From the NCBI RefSeq assembly GCF_006716465.1, contig NZ_VFPB01000004.1, positions 418,194 to 482,193 on the forward strand: a stretch of DNA of 64,000 bases, read 5' to 3'. Made by a program: the position numbers and the translations under genes. This document shows positions 46,420-54,761 of the stretch, one piece after another. Under the pieces are notes generated by a model, which saw only the letters and a program-made list of their open reading frames with translations, made no database searches and was not told the origin of the DNA. Position 1 is the stretch's first letter, and each line of letters begins with the position of its first letter. This DNA comes from Pseudoxanthomonas sp. 3HH-4. GTDB lineage: Bacteria; Pseudomonadota; Gammaproteobacteria; Xanthomonadales; Xanthomonadaceae.

Positions 46420-46863
46420 ATGTACCGGTCTTCGTCGTGCGCATGGCGCATCCTGCTGGCCTGCGTCCTCGTCGCTGGTGGCACGTCCACCTGGGGCAGC
46501 GACCCCGTCTACAAATGCCGGGGCGCGGACGGACAGCCGCATTACCAGGCCACGCCGTGTCCATCGGCGCAACGCACGGAATGGGTACGGGACTATCCGC
46601 CGGATCCACCGTCTGCCGCCAGCCCCGCGACATCCGCGACCTCCGCGGCGCCAGCGAAGGACAGTTCCCGTCCGCGCGCACGTACGGCAGCACGCCGGCA
46701 GAAGACCGCCGCGCAGGGCGCGGTTATCTCGATGCATCGCAATGCTGCCGCCTGCGAACGTGCGAAGAAAGCCCGCGACCAGGCCTACGCGCGGCTGGGG
46801 CTGAAGCGCGACTTCGCGGCGAGCCGCAAACTGGACGACCGTGTCAACGACGCCTGCCGCTGA
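46420..46863 (+). CDS. Secreted DUF4124-like protein
   Basis: 147 residues; CAGGAG seven bases before the ATG. A signal peptide (WRILLACVLVAGGTSTWGS) is followed by PVYKCRGADGQPHYQATPCP, the two-cysteine DUF4124 pattern common in Xanthomonadaceae envelope proteins, then an Ala/Pro/Ser-rich linker and a basic C-terminal region. Role unknown. Convergent with hemN. Confidence 0.78.
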   Translation: MYRSSSCAWRILLACVLVAGGTSTWGSDPVYKCRGADGQPHYQATPCPSAQRTEWVRDYPPDPPSAASPATSATSAAPAKDSSRPRARTAARRQKTAAQGAVISMHRNAAACERAKKARDQAYARLGLKRDFAASRKLDDRVNDACR

Positions 46864-46873
46864 GAGCAGGGCG

Positions 46874-48280
46874 TCAGATCGTGCGCGAAAAGCGGTGTGC
46901 GTCAGGCTCAGGCGTCGCGGGTAGGTAGCGGTCGAAGCACATCGCGATCACCCGCAACAGCAGCCGGCCCTTCGGCGTGGCCTGGAAACCGACCCGCGTG
47001 AAGGCCAGCAACCCATCGTCAGCGAGGGCCTGCAGACGGGGCAGGGCATCGGCGAAATATTCGGTGAACTCGATGCCGAAGCGCTTTCCGATGCGGGCGT
47101 AGTCCAATCGGCCATGGCACATGAGTTCCTGGATGATTTCGGCCCGCAGCACGTCGTCGCGGTCCAGCGGCATGCCTCGCCAGACCGGCATCCGGCCATC
47201 GTCGATGGCGCGCTCCCAGCTGGCGATGTCGCGTGGGTTCTGGCTGAAGCTGTCCCCGATATGGCTGATCGCACTGACGCCCAGACCAATCAGGTCGCTC
47301 TCGGCATGCGTGGTGTAGCCCATGAAGTTGCGATGCAGGTCGCCGCGTTCCTGCGCGCGTGCCAGTTCGTCGCCGGGCAGGGCGAAATGGTCCATGCCGA
47401 TGTAGACGTAGCCAGCTGCGACCAGGCGTTCTATCGCGCACTGCAGCAACGCGAGCTTTGCTTCCCGATCGGGCAGGTCTTCCAGCGCGATGCGCTGCTG
47501 CGGCTTGAACAGCTGCGGCAGGTGGGCGTAGCTGTATACCGCGATGCGGTCCGGCCGTGCGTCGACCACGATGTCCAGCGTGCGCTCGAAGCCTTCGCGC
47601 GTCTGCTTCGGCAGGCCGTAGATCAGATCGATGTTGACCGACCGCATGCCGTGCTCGCGGCACGCAGCCACGATGGCAAGCGTTTCCTCGACGCTCTGCA
47701 CGCGGTTGACCGCCTTCTGCACCGCAGGATCGAAATCCTGCACCCCTAGGCTGGCGCGATTGAACCCGACCCGCGCCAGCTCGCCGATATCCGCAGGCGT
47801 GACGAAGCGCGGGTCCAGCTCGATGGAGAAATCCATCGTGCCGGTCGCGGCGAAGCTGAACTGGCTGCGCAGCTCCGCCACGCAATCGGCGATCTGCGAC
47901 GGAGACAGGAAGTTCGGCGTGCCCCCGCCGAAATGCAGTTGCACCACCGGCCGACCGCTGTCGAACAGTGGCGCCATCCGCGCGATCTCGCGGTACAGGT
48001 AGTCCAGGTACAGCTCGCCACGCGCCTTGTCGCGCGTGATCACCCGGTTGCAGCCGCAGTAGAAGCACGGGCTGGTGCAGAACGGAACATGCACGTACAG
48101 CGACAGCGGGCGCGCGTGGTCCTGCCGGTTGGTCGCACTGGCATGTTCGCGAAGCTGATCCGCGCCGAAGCGGGCGCTGAACTGCGGTGCCGTCGGGTAC
48201 GAGGTATAGCGCGGCCCCGGCGTGTCGTAGCGCCGCAGCAGGTCCGCATCGAACAGCGGGGAAGGGGAGACGATGCCCAT
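46874..48280 (-). CDS. hemN: Oxygen-independent coproporphyrinogen III oxidase
   Basis: 468 residues. A radical-SAM enzyme that converts coproporphyrinogen III to protoporphyrinogen IX without oxygen. The [4Fe-4S] cysteines are in VPFCTSPCFYCGCNR; the SAM-site segment QLHFGGGTPNFLSP and the C-terminal HemN domain are present. The chosen ATG (48278-48280) gives MGIVSPSPLFDADLLRRYD and has no Shine-Dalgarno sequence. A perfect FNR/ANR box is centred ~42 bp upstream, which fits oxygen control and suggests a transcript starting at or next to the ATG. Confidence 0.94.
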   Translation of the reverse strand: MGIVSPSPLFDADLLRRYDTPGPRYTSYPTAPQFSARFGADQLREHASATNRQDHARPLSLYVHVPFCTSPCFYCGCNRVITRDKARGELYLDYLYREIARMAPLFDSGRPVVQLHFGGGTPNFLSPSQIADCVAELRSQFSFAATGTMDFSIELDPRFVTPADIGELARVGFNRASLGVQDFDPAVQKAVNRVQSVEETLAIVAACREHGMRSVNIDLIYGLPKQTREGFERTLDIVVDARPDRIAVYSYAHLPQLFKPQQRIALEDLPDREAKLALLQCAIERLVAAGYVYIGMDHFALPGDELARAQERGDLHRNFMGYTTHAESDLIGLGVSAISHIGDSFSQNPRDIASWERAIDDGRMPVWRGMPLDRDDVLRAEIIQELMCHGRLDYARIGKRFGIEFTEYFADALPRLQALADDGLLAFTRVGFQATPKGRLLLRVIAMCFDRYLPATPEPDAHRFSRTI

Positions 48281-48315
48281 GGCGCACAGGCTAGGGTCCG
48301 TCGGCCGGCACCGCA

Positions 48316-48329
48316 TTGATCGGGATCAA
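48316..48329. promoter_or_regulatory. FNR/ANR-type operator upstream of hemN
   Basis: TTGATCGGGATCAA matches the TTGAT-N4-ATCAA consensus of FNR-family anaerobic activators exactly. It sits 36-49 bases before the hemN ATG and overlaps the stop codon of the upstream MFS gene. Class II activators bind at -41.5, which would place the transcript start at about 48281. Confidence 0.9.
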
Positions 48330-49585
48330 TTCACCCCAGGATCATGACTCGCCGCCTCGGGCGGATCCGGAATCTCCGGCAGCATTTCCAGTGCGGCAGG
48401 CGTGGTGCGCAGCATGGGGTGGAAGCGCGCCGGGTGCAGCAGCCGGTGTGCCTTGAACAGACGCCGTCCGCCCGCCACCAGGGCCAGCAGCGCGAGCGTG
48501 GCCGCGAAGAACAGCGGCAGCGCCACCGGGCCGAACGCCTGCATCAGTACGCCAGCCGCGGCAGGCCCGATGGCGGCGCCGACACCGTTCAGCAGCAGCA
48601 ACGCGCTGCATCCGGCCAGCAGTTGATCGGCCGGCAGCCGGTCGAGCAGGTGCGCGACCGCCAGCGGATACAGCGCGAACGCCAGGCCGCCGAACAGGAA
48701 GAACAGCGCGTGCGCCCCGGTATGCGATTGCGGGTCGAAGCGCAGCGCCACCAGTGCCGTCGCGGCGCCGCATGCCGCCACCAGCGCCAGCGTGCTGCGC
48801 CTGTCGCCCCGGTCGGACAGACGGCCGATCGGCAGTTGCAGCGCGGCACCGCCAATGATGGTCGCCGCCATGAACGTGCCGATGCCCGCACGATCCAGGC
48901 CGAGCGATGCGGCATACACTGCACCCATGCCCCAGAACGCCCCCAGCGCGAGGCCCGCGAGCAGTGCGCCGGCCGCCGCACTCGGTGCGGCGCGGCAGAT
49001 CTGCAGCAGATGGACTTTCGGTGCCACGGTCATCACTGGCGGCGTCAGTCGCGTGGCGCTGACGGGCAGGATGGCCAGCGCGAACAGGATCGCCACCACG
49101 CTGAACAGTACCGGGCTGCGCGGCGGCTGCAGGTCCAGCAGAAACTGGCCGGCGGCCAGGGCCAGCAGGGACACCACCATGTACACCCCGAACACGCGGC
49201 TGCGATGTTCCGGCGCGGCCTGTGCGTTCAACCAGCTCTCGATTACCGTGCACAACCCGACCAGCGCCATGCCGGTGACCACGCGCAACAGCATCCAGCC
49301 GACCGGTTCCATCCACAGCGGATAAACCAGCACAGCGGCCGCCGCGAGTGCGGCGTGGAATGCGAATGCGCGGATGTGGCCCACGCGCCGTATCAGTGGT
49401 GGCGCTGTGAACGTGCCCAGGAAGAAGCCGACGAAATACCCCGACATCACCAGCCCGGTCGTGCGCTCGCCCCAACCTTCCACCTGGCTGCGCACGGCCA
49501 GCAGCGTGCCCAACAGTCCGTTGCCGCCCAGTAGCAGCGCGATGCTGGCGAGCAGGGCGGTGAGGGGAAGCAGGATGCGGAACAC
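48326..49585 (-). CDS. Major facilitator superfamily transporter (YcaD-like)
   Basis: About 419 residues with twelve predicted helices. The A-like motif region (GYFVGFFLGTFTAPPLIRRVGHIRAFAFH) and SWLNAQAAPEHRSRVFGVYMV place it in the MFS group with YcaD-type proteins; substrate unknown. Start uncertain: a GTG at 49585 gives MFRILLPLTALLASIALLLGG directly at the first helix, while a GTG at 49654 would add 23 residues of unlikely sequence. Divergent from the oxidoreductase gene. Confidence 0.85.
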   Translation of the reverse strand: MFRILLPLTALLASIALLLGGNGLLGTLLAVRSQVEGWGERTTGLVMSGYFVGFFLGTFTAPPLIRRVGHIRAFAFHAALAAAAVLVYPLWMEPVGWMLLRVVTGMALVGLCTVIESWLNAQAAPEHRSRVFGVYMVVSLLALAAGQFLLDLQPPRSPVLFSVVAILFALAILPVSATRLTPPVMTVAPKVHLLQICRAAPSAAAGALLAGLALGAFWGMGAVYAASLGLDRAGIGTFMAATIIGGAALQLPIGRLSDRGDRRSTLALVAACGAATALVALRFDPQSHTGAHALFFLFGGLAFALYPLAVAHLLDRLPADQLLAGCSALLLLNGVGAAIGPAAAGVLMQAFGPVALPLFFAATLALLALVAGGRRLFKAHRLLHPARFHPMLRTTPAALEMLPEIPDPPEAASHDPGVN

Positions 49586-49756
49586 AGGGCGCGCGCGGTA
49601 CCGGAAAGGGAATGCCCTGCATGCTAGCAACCCGATACTGAGCGTCCGTTTCACACGCCTGCATCACGCGCTGTGGGTGCGCCCTGTCCGTGTCGCGTCA
49701 TGCCATCGGGTATCCTGCCCAGGTACGTCTGCGGCACGACAAGGGCAGGTTCTTCG

Positions 49757-52066
49757 ATGAGTGAGCGCAAGGTCCCGGGCATCGACGACTACGAGGGCGC
49801 GGCGGGCGGGTGGGGGGCCCTGGCTGCCGTCGCACGCGCAGTGAAGAGCCAGATGGCCGTCGGCCGCGAGACCTCGGCCCTGCGTCGCGTCAACCAGCCC
49901 GCCGGCTTCGACTGCCCCGGCTGTGCGTGGCCCGATCCGCGCCATACGTCGTCCTTCGAGTTCTGCGAGAACGGCGCCAAGGCGGTGTCGTGGGAGGCCA
50001 CGGGCAAGCGCGCGACGCCGGCGTTCTTCGCGCAGCGCACCCTGTCCGAACTTTGGGAGTGGAGCGACCACGCGCTGGAGGACGAAGGCCGCCTGACGCA
50101 TCCGATGGCCTACGATGCTGATGCGGATCGCTATGTCCCGATCAGCTGGGACGAAGCATTCGCGCGCATCGGCCAGGCGCTGCAAGCCTTGCCGCATCCC
50201 GACATGGCCGAGTTCTACACCTCCGGTCGCACATCGAACGAAGCCGCCTTCCTCTACCAGCTGATGGTGCGCGAATACGGCACCAACAACTTCCCCGATT
50301 GTTCGAACATGTGCCACGAGGCGACCAGCGTCGGCCTGCCGGAATCCATCGGCGTGGGCAAGGGCACGGTGACGCTGGACGACTTCGCGCACTGCGACGC
50401 GCTCTTCAGCTTCGGCCACAATCCGGGTACCAATCACCCGCGCATGCTGTCCACGCTGCGCGAGGTCTCGAAACGTGGCGTGCCGATCGTGGCGGTGAAT
50501 CCGTTGCGCGAACGCGGGCTGGAGCGGTTCACCTCGCCACAGCATCCGGCGGAGATGTTGACCAACACCGCCACGCCGATCGCGCAGACCTACTACCAGG
50601 TCAGGATCGGCGGTGACCTGGCGTTGCTGAAAGGCATGATGAAATGGTTGGTGGACGCCGATGCGGCGGATCTTGCCGCCGGTGGGCAGGGTGTACTCGA
50701 TCACGCCTTCATCGCCGAACACACCGAAGGGCTGGATGCCTTGCGCGAGGATCTTGCACGTACGACGTGGGACGAGATCGTCGAACATTCCGGATTGTCG
50801 CGCGATGACATCGCCGCCGCCGCGGAGCTCTATGCCCAGGCCGAGCGCGTGATCCTCTGCTACGGCATGGGCATGACCCAGCATCGCCGTGGCACGCAGA
50901 ACGTGCAGCAGATGGCCAATCTTCTTTTGCTGCGCGGGAACATCGGCAAGCCCGGCGCCGGCATCGCACCGATCCGCGGCCATTCCAATGTGCAGGGAGA
51001 CCGTACGGTCGGCATCACCGAGAAGCCCACTCAGGCATTGGTCGATGCGATCAAGCAGACCTACGGGTTCGAGTTCCCGCTCACGCACGGACACGATGCG
51101 TTGGAAGCGGTGCGGGCCATTCGCGACGGCCGTTCACGGGCGCTGGTGTGCATGGGTGGAAACCTCGCCGTGGCCATGCCCGACCCGGACACGACGATCC
51201 CCGCGATGCGCAGCCTGGATCTGGCCGTGCATATCGCCACCAAGTTGAACCGCTCGCACCTGATTCCGGCCAAGCAGGCCTTCCTGCTGCCATGCCTGGG
51301 CCGCACCGAGCGCGATGTGCAGGCCAGCGGCCTGCAGTCGGTGACGGTAGAGGATTCGATGTCGATGGTGCACGCATCGCAGGGCGGACTGCCCCCGGCA
51401 TCGGAACACCTGCTGTCGGAACCCGCCATTGTGGCCGGCATCGCCAAGGCGACGCTGCCGCAGACGAAGGTGGACTGGGACGGGCTGGTCGGCGACTACA
51501 ACCGCATCCGCGACGACATCGAAGCGGTGTTCCCCATCTTCAGGGATTTCAACCGCCGTGTGCGCGAGCCGGGAGGATTCCGCCTGTACATCGGCGCATC
51601 CGAACGCGACTGGGGTCTCGGCAGAAAGGCGCGCTTCCTGGTCGCCCCCGGCCTCGACGAAGATCCGGGCATCGACCGGCGCGAACTGCTGACGCTGACG
51701 ACGATCCGTTCGCACGATCAATACAACACCACCATCTACGGTTTCGATGATCGCTACCGGGGCATCAGTGGCCGGCGCGATGTGGTGTTCCTGAATCGCG
51801 AGGACATGCGATCGCGCGGACTGGAGCAGGGCGACAGGATCGAGGTGGCATCGCGGATGCCTGGCGAGGGCGCTGCGACGCGCAAGGTCTCAGGCTTCAT
51901 CGCGGTCGAGTACGACCTGCCGCGCGGTTCGGCCGCGATGTACTACCCGGAAGGCAATCGGCTGGTGCCACTGGACAGCCACGATCCGCAATCGGGGACG
52001 CCGGCTTACAAGTCGATTCCCATCGTCGTGCGGAAGCTGTGCGATCCGGATACCCATGCCGGCTGA
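49757..52066 (+). CDS. FdhF/YdeP-type molybdopterin oxidoreductase
   Basis: 769 residues (E. coli YdeP 759). A molybdopterin guanine dinucleotide enzyme related to formate dehydrogenase H. The N-terminus carries FDCPGCAWPDPR instead of a full CxxCxxxC iron-sulfur motif; PEFYTSGRTSNEAAF-like (50215-50250), DCSNMCHEATSVGLPESIGVGKGTV and FGHNPGTNHPRMLS are the typical cofactor-binding segments. In E. coli YdeP contributes to acid resistance; the substrate is unknown. It overlaps fdhD by 11 bases, supporting dependence on FdhD sulfuration. Confidence 0.92.
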   Translation: MSERKVPGIDDYEGAAGGWGALAAVARAVKSQMAVGRETSALRRVNQPAGFDCPGCAWPDPRHTSSFEFCENGAKAVSWEATGKRATPAFFAQRTLSELWEWSDHALEDEGRLTHPMAYDADADRYVPISWDEAFARIGQALQALPHPDMAEFYTSGRTSNEAAFLYQLMVREYGTNNFPDCSNMCHEATSVGLPESIGVGKGTVTLDDFAHCDALFSFGHNPGTNHPRMLSTLREVSKRGVPIVAVNPLRERGLERFTSPQHPAEMLTNTATPIAQTYYQVRIGGDLALLKGMMKWLVDADAADLAAGGQGVLDHAFIAEHTEGLDALREDLARTTWDEIVEHSGLSRDDIAAAAELYAQAERVILCYGMGMTQHRRGTQNVQQMANLLLLRGNIGKPGAGIAPIRGHSNVQGDRTVGITEKPTQALVDAIKQTYGFEFPLTHGHDALEAVRAIRDGRSRALVCMGGNLAVAMPDPDTTIPAMRSLDLAVHIATKLNRSHLIPAKQAFLLPCLGRTERDVQASGLQSVTVEDSMSMVHASQGGLPPASEHLLSEPAIVAGIAKATLPQTKVDWDGLVGDYNRIRDDIEAVFPIFRDFNRRVREPGGFRLYIGASERDWGLGRKARFLVAPGLDEDPGIDRRELLTLTTIRSHDQYNTTIYGFDDRYRGISGRRDVVFLNREDMRSRGLEQGDRIEVASRMPGEGAATRKVSGFIAVEYDLPRGSAAMYYPEGNRLVPLDSHDPQSGTPAYKSIPIVVRKLCDPDTHAG

Positions 52067-52865
52067 ACGCATCGAAGGCGTGGCGGAGCGCGAGGTCGTC
52101 GATGTGGACGGTGGTGTATCGACGGTGCGGCAGGATCAGCTGGCGGAGGAAATCCCGCTGGCGATCCACTGCAACGGCGAACCGCTGGCGGTGATGATGG
52201 TGTCGCCGTGCGACCTGGACGACTTCGCGTATGGATTTGCGCTGACTGAGCTGGGTCTTGCCGCCGACGAGCTTGTGTCGATAGCTGTGCAGACATTGTT
52301 GGAAGGCATCCAGCTCGACCTTCGCACGCGCCATCCTTTGCCTGCACGTGCCACGGGCCATCAACGCTGGCTGCCAGGGCGAAGTGGATGTGGCATCTGC
52401 GGCAACCGGAGTCTGGAAGACGTCATCAAGCAGCCAGCGTCCGTCGGGCATGGAGGTCCCATCGCCTCGTCCGCCTTGCATGCCGCATTGTTGGAACTCG
52501 AACAGCGACAGCCATTGAATGCGGGTACCGGCGCGATACACGCGGCGGCATGGGCGAGGGCGGACGGGAAGGTGATGCTGGTGCGAGAGGATGTCGGACG
52601 ACACAACGCGCTCGACAAGCTGATCGGCGTGATGCAACGCGAAGGCGTTGATGCTGGAGCTGGCTTCGCACTGATCACCAGCCGCGCGAGTTACGAGATG
52701 GCGGCGAAGGCTGCAGTCGCGGGCATGCCGCTGTTGGCGGCGATGTCGGCGCCAACTGCGTTGGCGGTGGACCTGGCAGGAACGTGCGGGCTGACATTGG
52801 TGGGCTTTCTTCGTGGCAGCAGGCACGTGGTCTACAGCCATCCGTGGCGGCTTGAACCAGCTTGA
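52056..52865 (+). CDS. fdhD: Formate dehydrogenase accessory sulfurtransferase FdhD
   Basis: 269 residues. FdhD passes sulfur from IscS to the molybdenum cofactor of formate-dehydrogenase-type enzymes. The essential cysteine pair is C112 and C115 (RSGCGICGNRSLED); other family blocks are EEIPLAIHCNGEPLAVMM, LVREDVGRHNALDKLIG and LITSRASYEMAAKAAVAGMPLLAAMSAPTALAV. Translationally coupled to the YdeP-like gene. Confidence 0.95.
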   Translation: MPAERIEGVAEREVVDVDGGVSTVRQDQLAEEIPLAIHCNGEPLAVMMVSPCDLDDFAYGFALTELGLAADELVSIAVQTLLEGIQLDLRTRHPLPARATGHQRWLPGRSGCGICGNRSLEDVIKQPASVGHGGPIASSALHAALLELEQRQPLNAGTGAIHAAAWARADGKVMLVREDVGRHNALDKLIGVMQREGVDAGAGFALITSRASYEMAAKAAVAGMPLLAAMSAPTALAVDLAGTCGLTLVGFLRGSRHVVYSHPWRLEPA

Positions 52866-53063
52866 GCGAACGGCTGTTTCCTCGGACTGCCAAGGGTGCG
52901 ATTCAAGGAAGTTTGCCGCAGGAACGATGCAAGGCCTGCTGGACAAGAGCAAACGGTACGCGTGCGTCAGCCGTAGTCGGCCGGGAATGCCGTCCCGCTC
53001 TGCGAGTAGCCGCCTGCGCTGGCGGTGCAGGGTTCCGGCATCCATCCCGGGCGAACACTCACG

Positions 53064-54137
53064 CTACCGGCGTTTGGATCTTCCCTGCCGTTTGACCGCG
53101 ACCGAGGCGCGTGTCACCAGTTTGTGCGGGACGATATGGTTGACGACGCCCCGCGCGGACGCGTGGGGGCGCCGGATTTCCCGCTGCAGGATATCAATCG
53201 CGGCATCAGCCATGGCGGCGATCGGCTGATGGATGGTCGTGAGCTCCGGCCAGACCATGGTGGCCGCTGACGTATCGTCGAAGCCGACAACGGACAGGTC
53301 CCGCGGCACGTCCAGGCCGCGGCGATGCGCGACCGAGACCACGGCTGAGGCCATGTCGTCATTGCTGGCGAAAATCGCGGTAGGTGGCTGGGGCAACGCC
53401 AGCAGGCTTTCCGCCGCATCCAGGCCCGAGCGGTAGGTGAAGTAGCCCGGCTGGACGAGTGCTTCGTCGTATGCCAGGCCTGCCTCTGCCAATGCATCCT
53501 GGTAGCCCTGAAGACGATGGGCGCTGGCAGTCTGGTTTGGATCGCCCTTGATATAGCCGATCCGTACATGTCCGTGGGTGATCAGATGTGCCGTGATGTC
53601 GTGGCTGGCACGATGGTCATCGATGCGGACGCAGGAGATCATGTCGCTGAAGCGGGCCGAGGCGATCGAGACGACGGGCACGTCGGCGTTGATGAATTCC
53701 ATGACAATCGCCTTGGACTCGCACAGCGGTGGTGGCAGGATCACGCCCGCCACGCTTTTCGTCAGCTCGCGCGCCGCGCTGCGTTGGCTGTCCGCATCCA
53801 GCGTATCCCAGGTCGCGATGACCAACTGTGCCGCCGCACGCGCCGAACCGCGCAGGGCACCCACCAGTAGTTCACGCAAGTAGCTTGAGCTGGGATTGGT
53901 GTAGATCAGTGCGATGCACGTGTGCTGTGCCGCGGCGAGCGAACTCGCCGCCAGATTGGGCCTGTACCCGAGTTCACGCACCGTCAGCATGACGCGCTCC
54001 CGGGTAGCGTCACGTACCCCGCCATGCCCGTTGATCACGCGCGATACCGTCATCGGCGAAACACCTGCGCGGATCGCGACCTCGTCTATCGTGATTGCGC
54101 CGCCTTTTCGCCGGAATGACCTGCTCGATTTGTCCAT
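53064..54137 (-). CDS. xylR: LacI-family transcription regulator, likely XylR
   Basis: 357 residues. An N-terminal helix-turn-helix (ITIDEVAIRAGVSPMTVSRVINGHGGV) with hinge helix (NLAASSLA) and a periplasmic-binding-like sensor domain. It is divergent from a TonB receptor gene and lies within a xylB-xylA locus whose control regions carry GCGCTA palindromes typical of LacI-family operators, so it is the likely xylose/xylan repressor. The Xanthomonas XylR of the xylan system occupies the same place in a similar locus; the symbol is inferred from this, and other sugar ligands remain possible. Confidence 0.82.
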   Translation of the reverse strand: MDKSSRSFRRKGGAITIDEVAIRAGVSPMTVSRVINGHGGVRDATRERVMLTVRELGYRPNLAASSLAAAQHTCIALIYTNPSSSYLRELLVGALRGSARAAAQLVIATWDTLDADSQRSAARELTKSVAGVILPPPLCESKAIVMEFINADVPVVSIASARFSDMISCVRIDDHRASHDITAHLITHGHVRIGYIKGDPNQTASAHRLQGYQDALAEAGLAYDEALVQPGYFTYRSGLDAAESLLALPQPPTAIFASNDDMASAVVSVAHRRGLDVPRDLSVVGFDDTSAATMVWPELTTIHQPIAAMADAAIDILQREIRRPHASARGVVNHIVPHKLVTRASVAVKRQGRSKRR

Positions 54138-54418
54138 TCTGTCCTGTCTCCTCCGATCCCCATCGTCCGGGGTGGGTGGATGCCGCATGCGCGCCGAGCG
54201 TCGCATGCAAGGGCAAACAAAGCACCTGCGATGTGCCAGCCAATACGCCGCGCCGGAATCGCGATTGCATAGCGCTTCCCCTTCAACTGCCGCTGAAATC
54301 GCTTCCATCGTCTTGCCGCATTGCCCGCATCGGGTGGTGCACACCCTGGCCCGCCCGGGATTGCTGCGGTGCATGGTGACAAGCACGGGGCCGCGTGATT
54401 AGTCTGCGCCGAACTCGA

Positions 54419-54432
54419 TGGTAGCGCTACCA
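54419..54432. promoter_or_regulatory. xyl-box-like operator 1
   Basis: TGGTAGCGCTACCA, a perfect palindrome with the CG-centred core typical of LacI-family sites. It differs by two bases from the X. campestris XylR xyl-box as I recall it (TGGTAGCGCTAACA). A related site lies before xylB. Confidence 0.85.
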
Positions 54433-54509
54433 CATTTGCTCGGTTCGCCATCGATCCTGTCCTGGAAGTTGATTGAACGCTTTGTCGCCTTGCGACTCTG
54501 GAACCCGCC

Positions 54510-54525
54510 TGGAAAGGCGTTTCCA
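54510..54525. promoter_or_regulatory. Second palindrome in the receptor control region
   Basis: TGGAAAGGCGTTTCCA has perfect 6-base arms around a 4-base centre, unlike the GCGCTA type. It may bind a different regulator. No copy was found elsewhere in the window. Confidence 0.5.
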
Positions 54526-54761
54526 ACGGCAATGCAGTACGGGCGCTGCCACCGCGCCCGGCAGGAAGCGCGGGTCTGCGCCCGCGAGGGGCCCTTGGGG
54601 AGGGCGATACATCCACTGATCGAACGTGAGAGGGGAGACCACATGAAAGAGTGCAGGTTCCGATGCCGCGCACCGAGCGAGGCCCAAGCAGTTGCGGAAG
54701 CGCGACCACATGAATTCCGCGTTGCCGTTGGCCCTTCAATTCCAGACCTGAGGACATGCTG

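Larger units (their letters stand above)
54138..54761 (+). promoter_or_regulatory. Divergent control region of xylR and the TonB receptor
   Basis: 624 bp without a convincing gene. It holds a perfect 14-bp LacI-type operator (54419-54432) and a second palindrome TGGAAA-N4-TTTCCA (54510-54525). The receptor start has GAGGA seven bases upstream of the ATG at 54762. The operator lies ~330 bp from the receptor start and ~280 bp from xylR, so one transcript has a long untranslated leader unless promoters lie closer. Confidence 0.6.

Noticed and set aside
52866..53063. Short open frames between fdhD and the LacI gene
   Set aside because: 198 bp with no ribosome-binding site, no domain and no conserved look; nothing can be supported.
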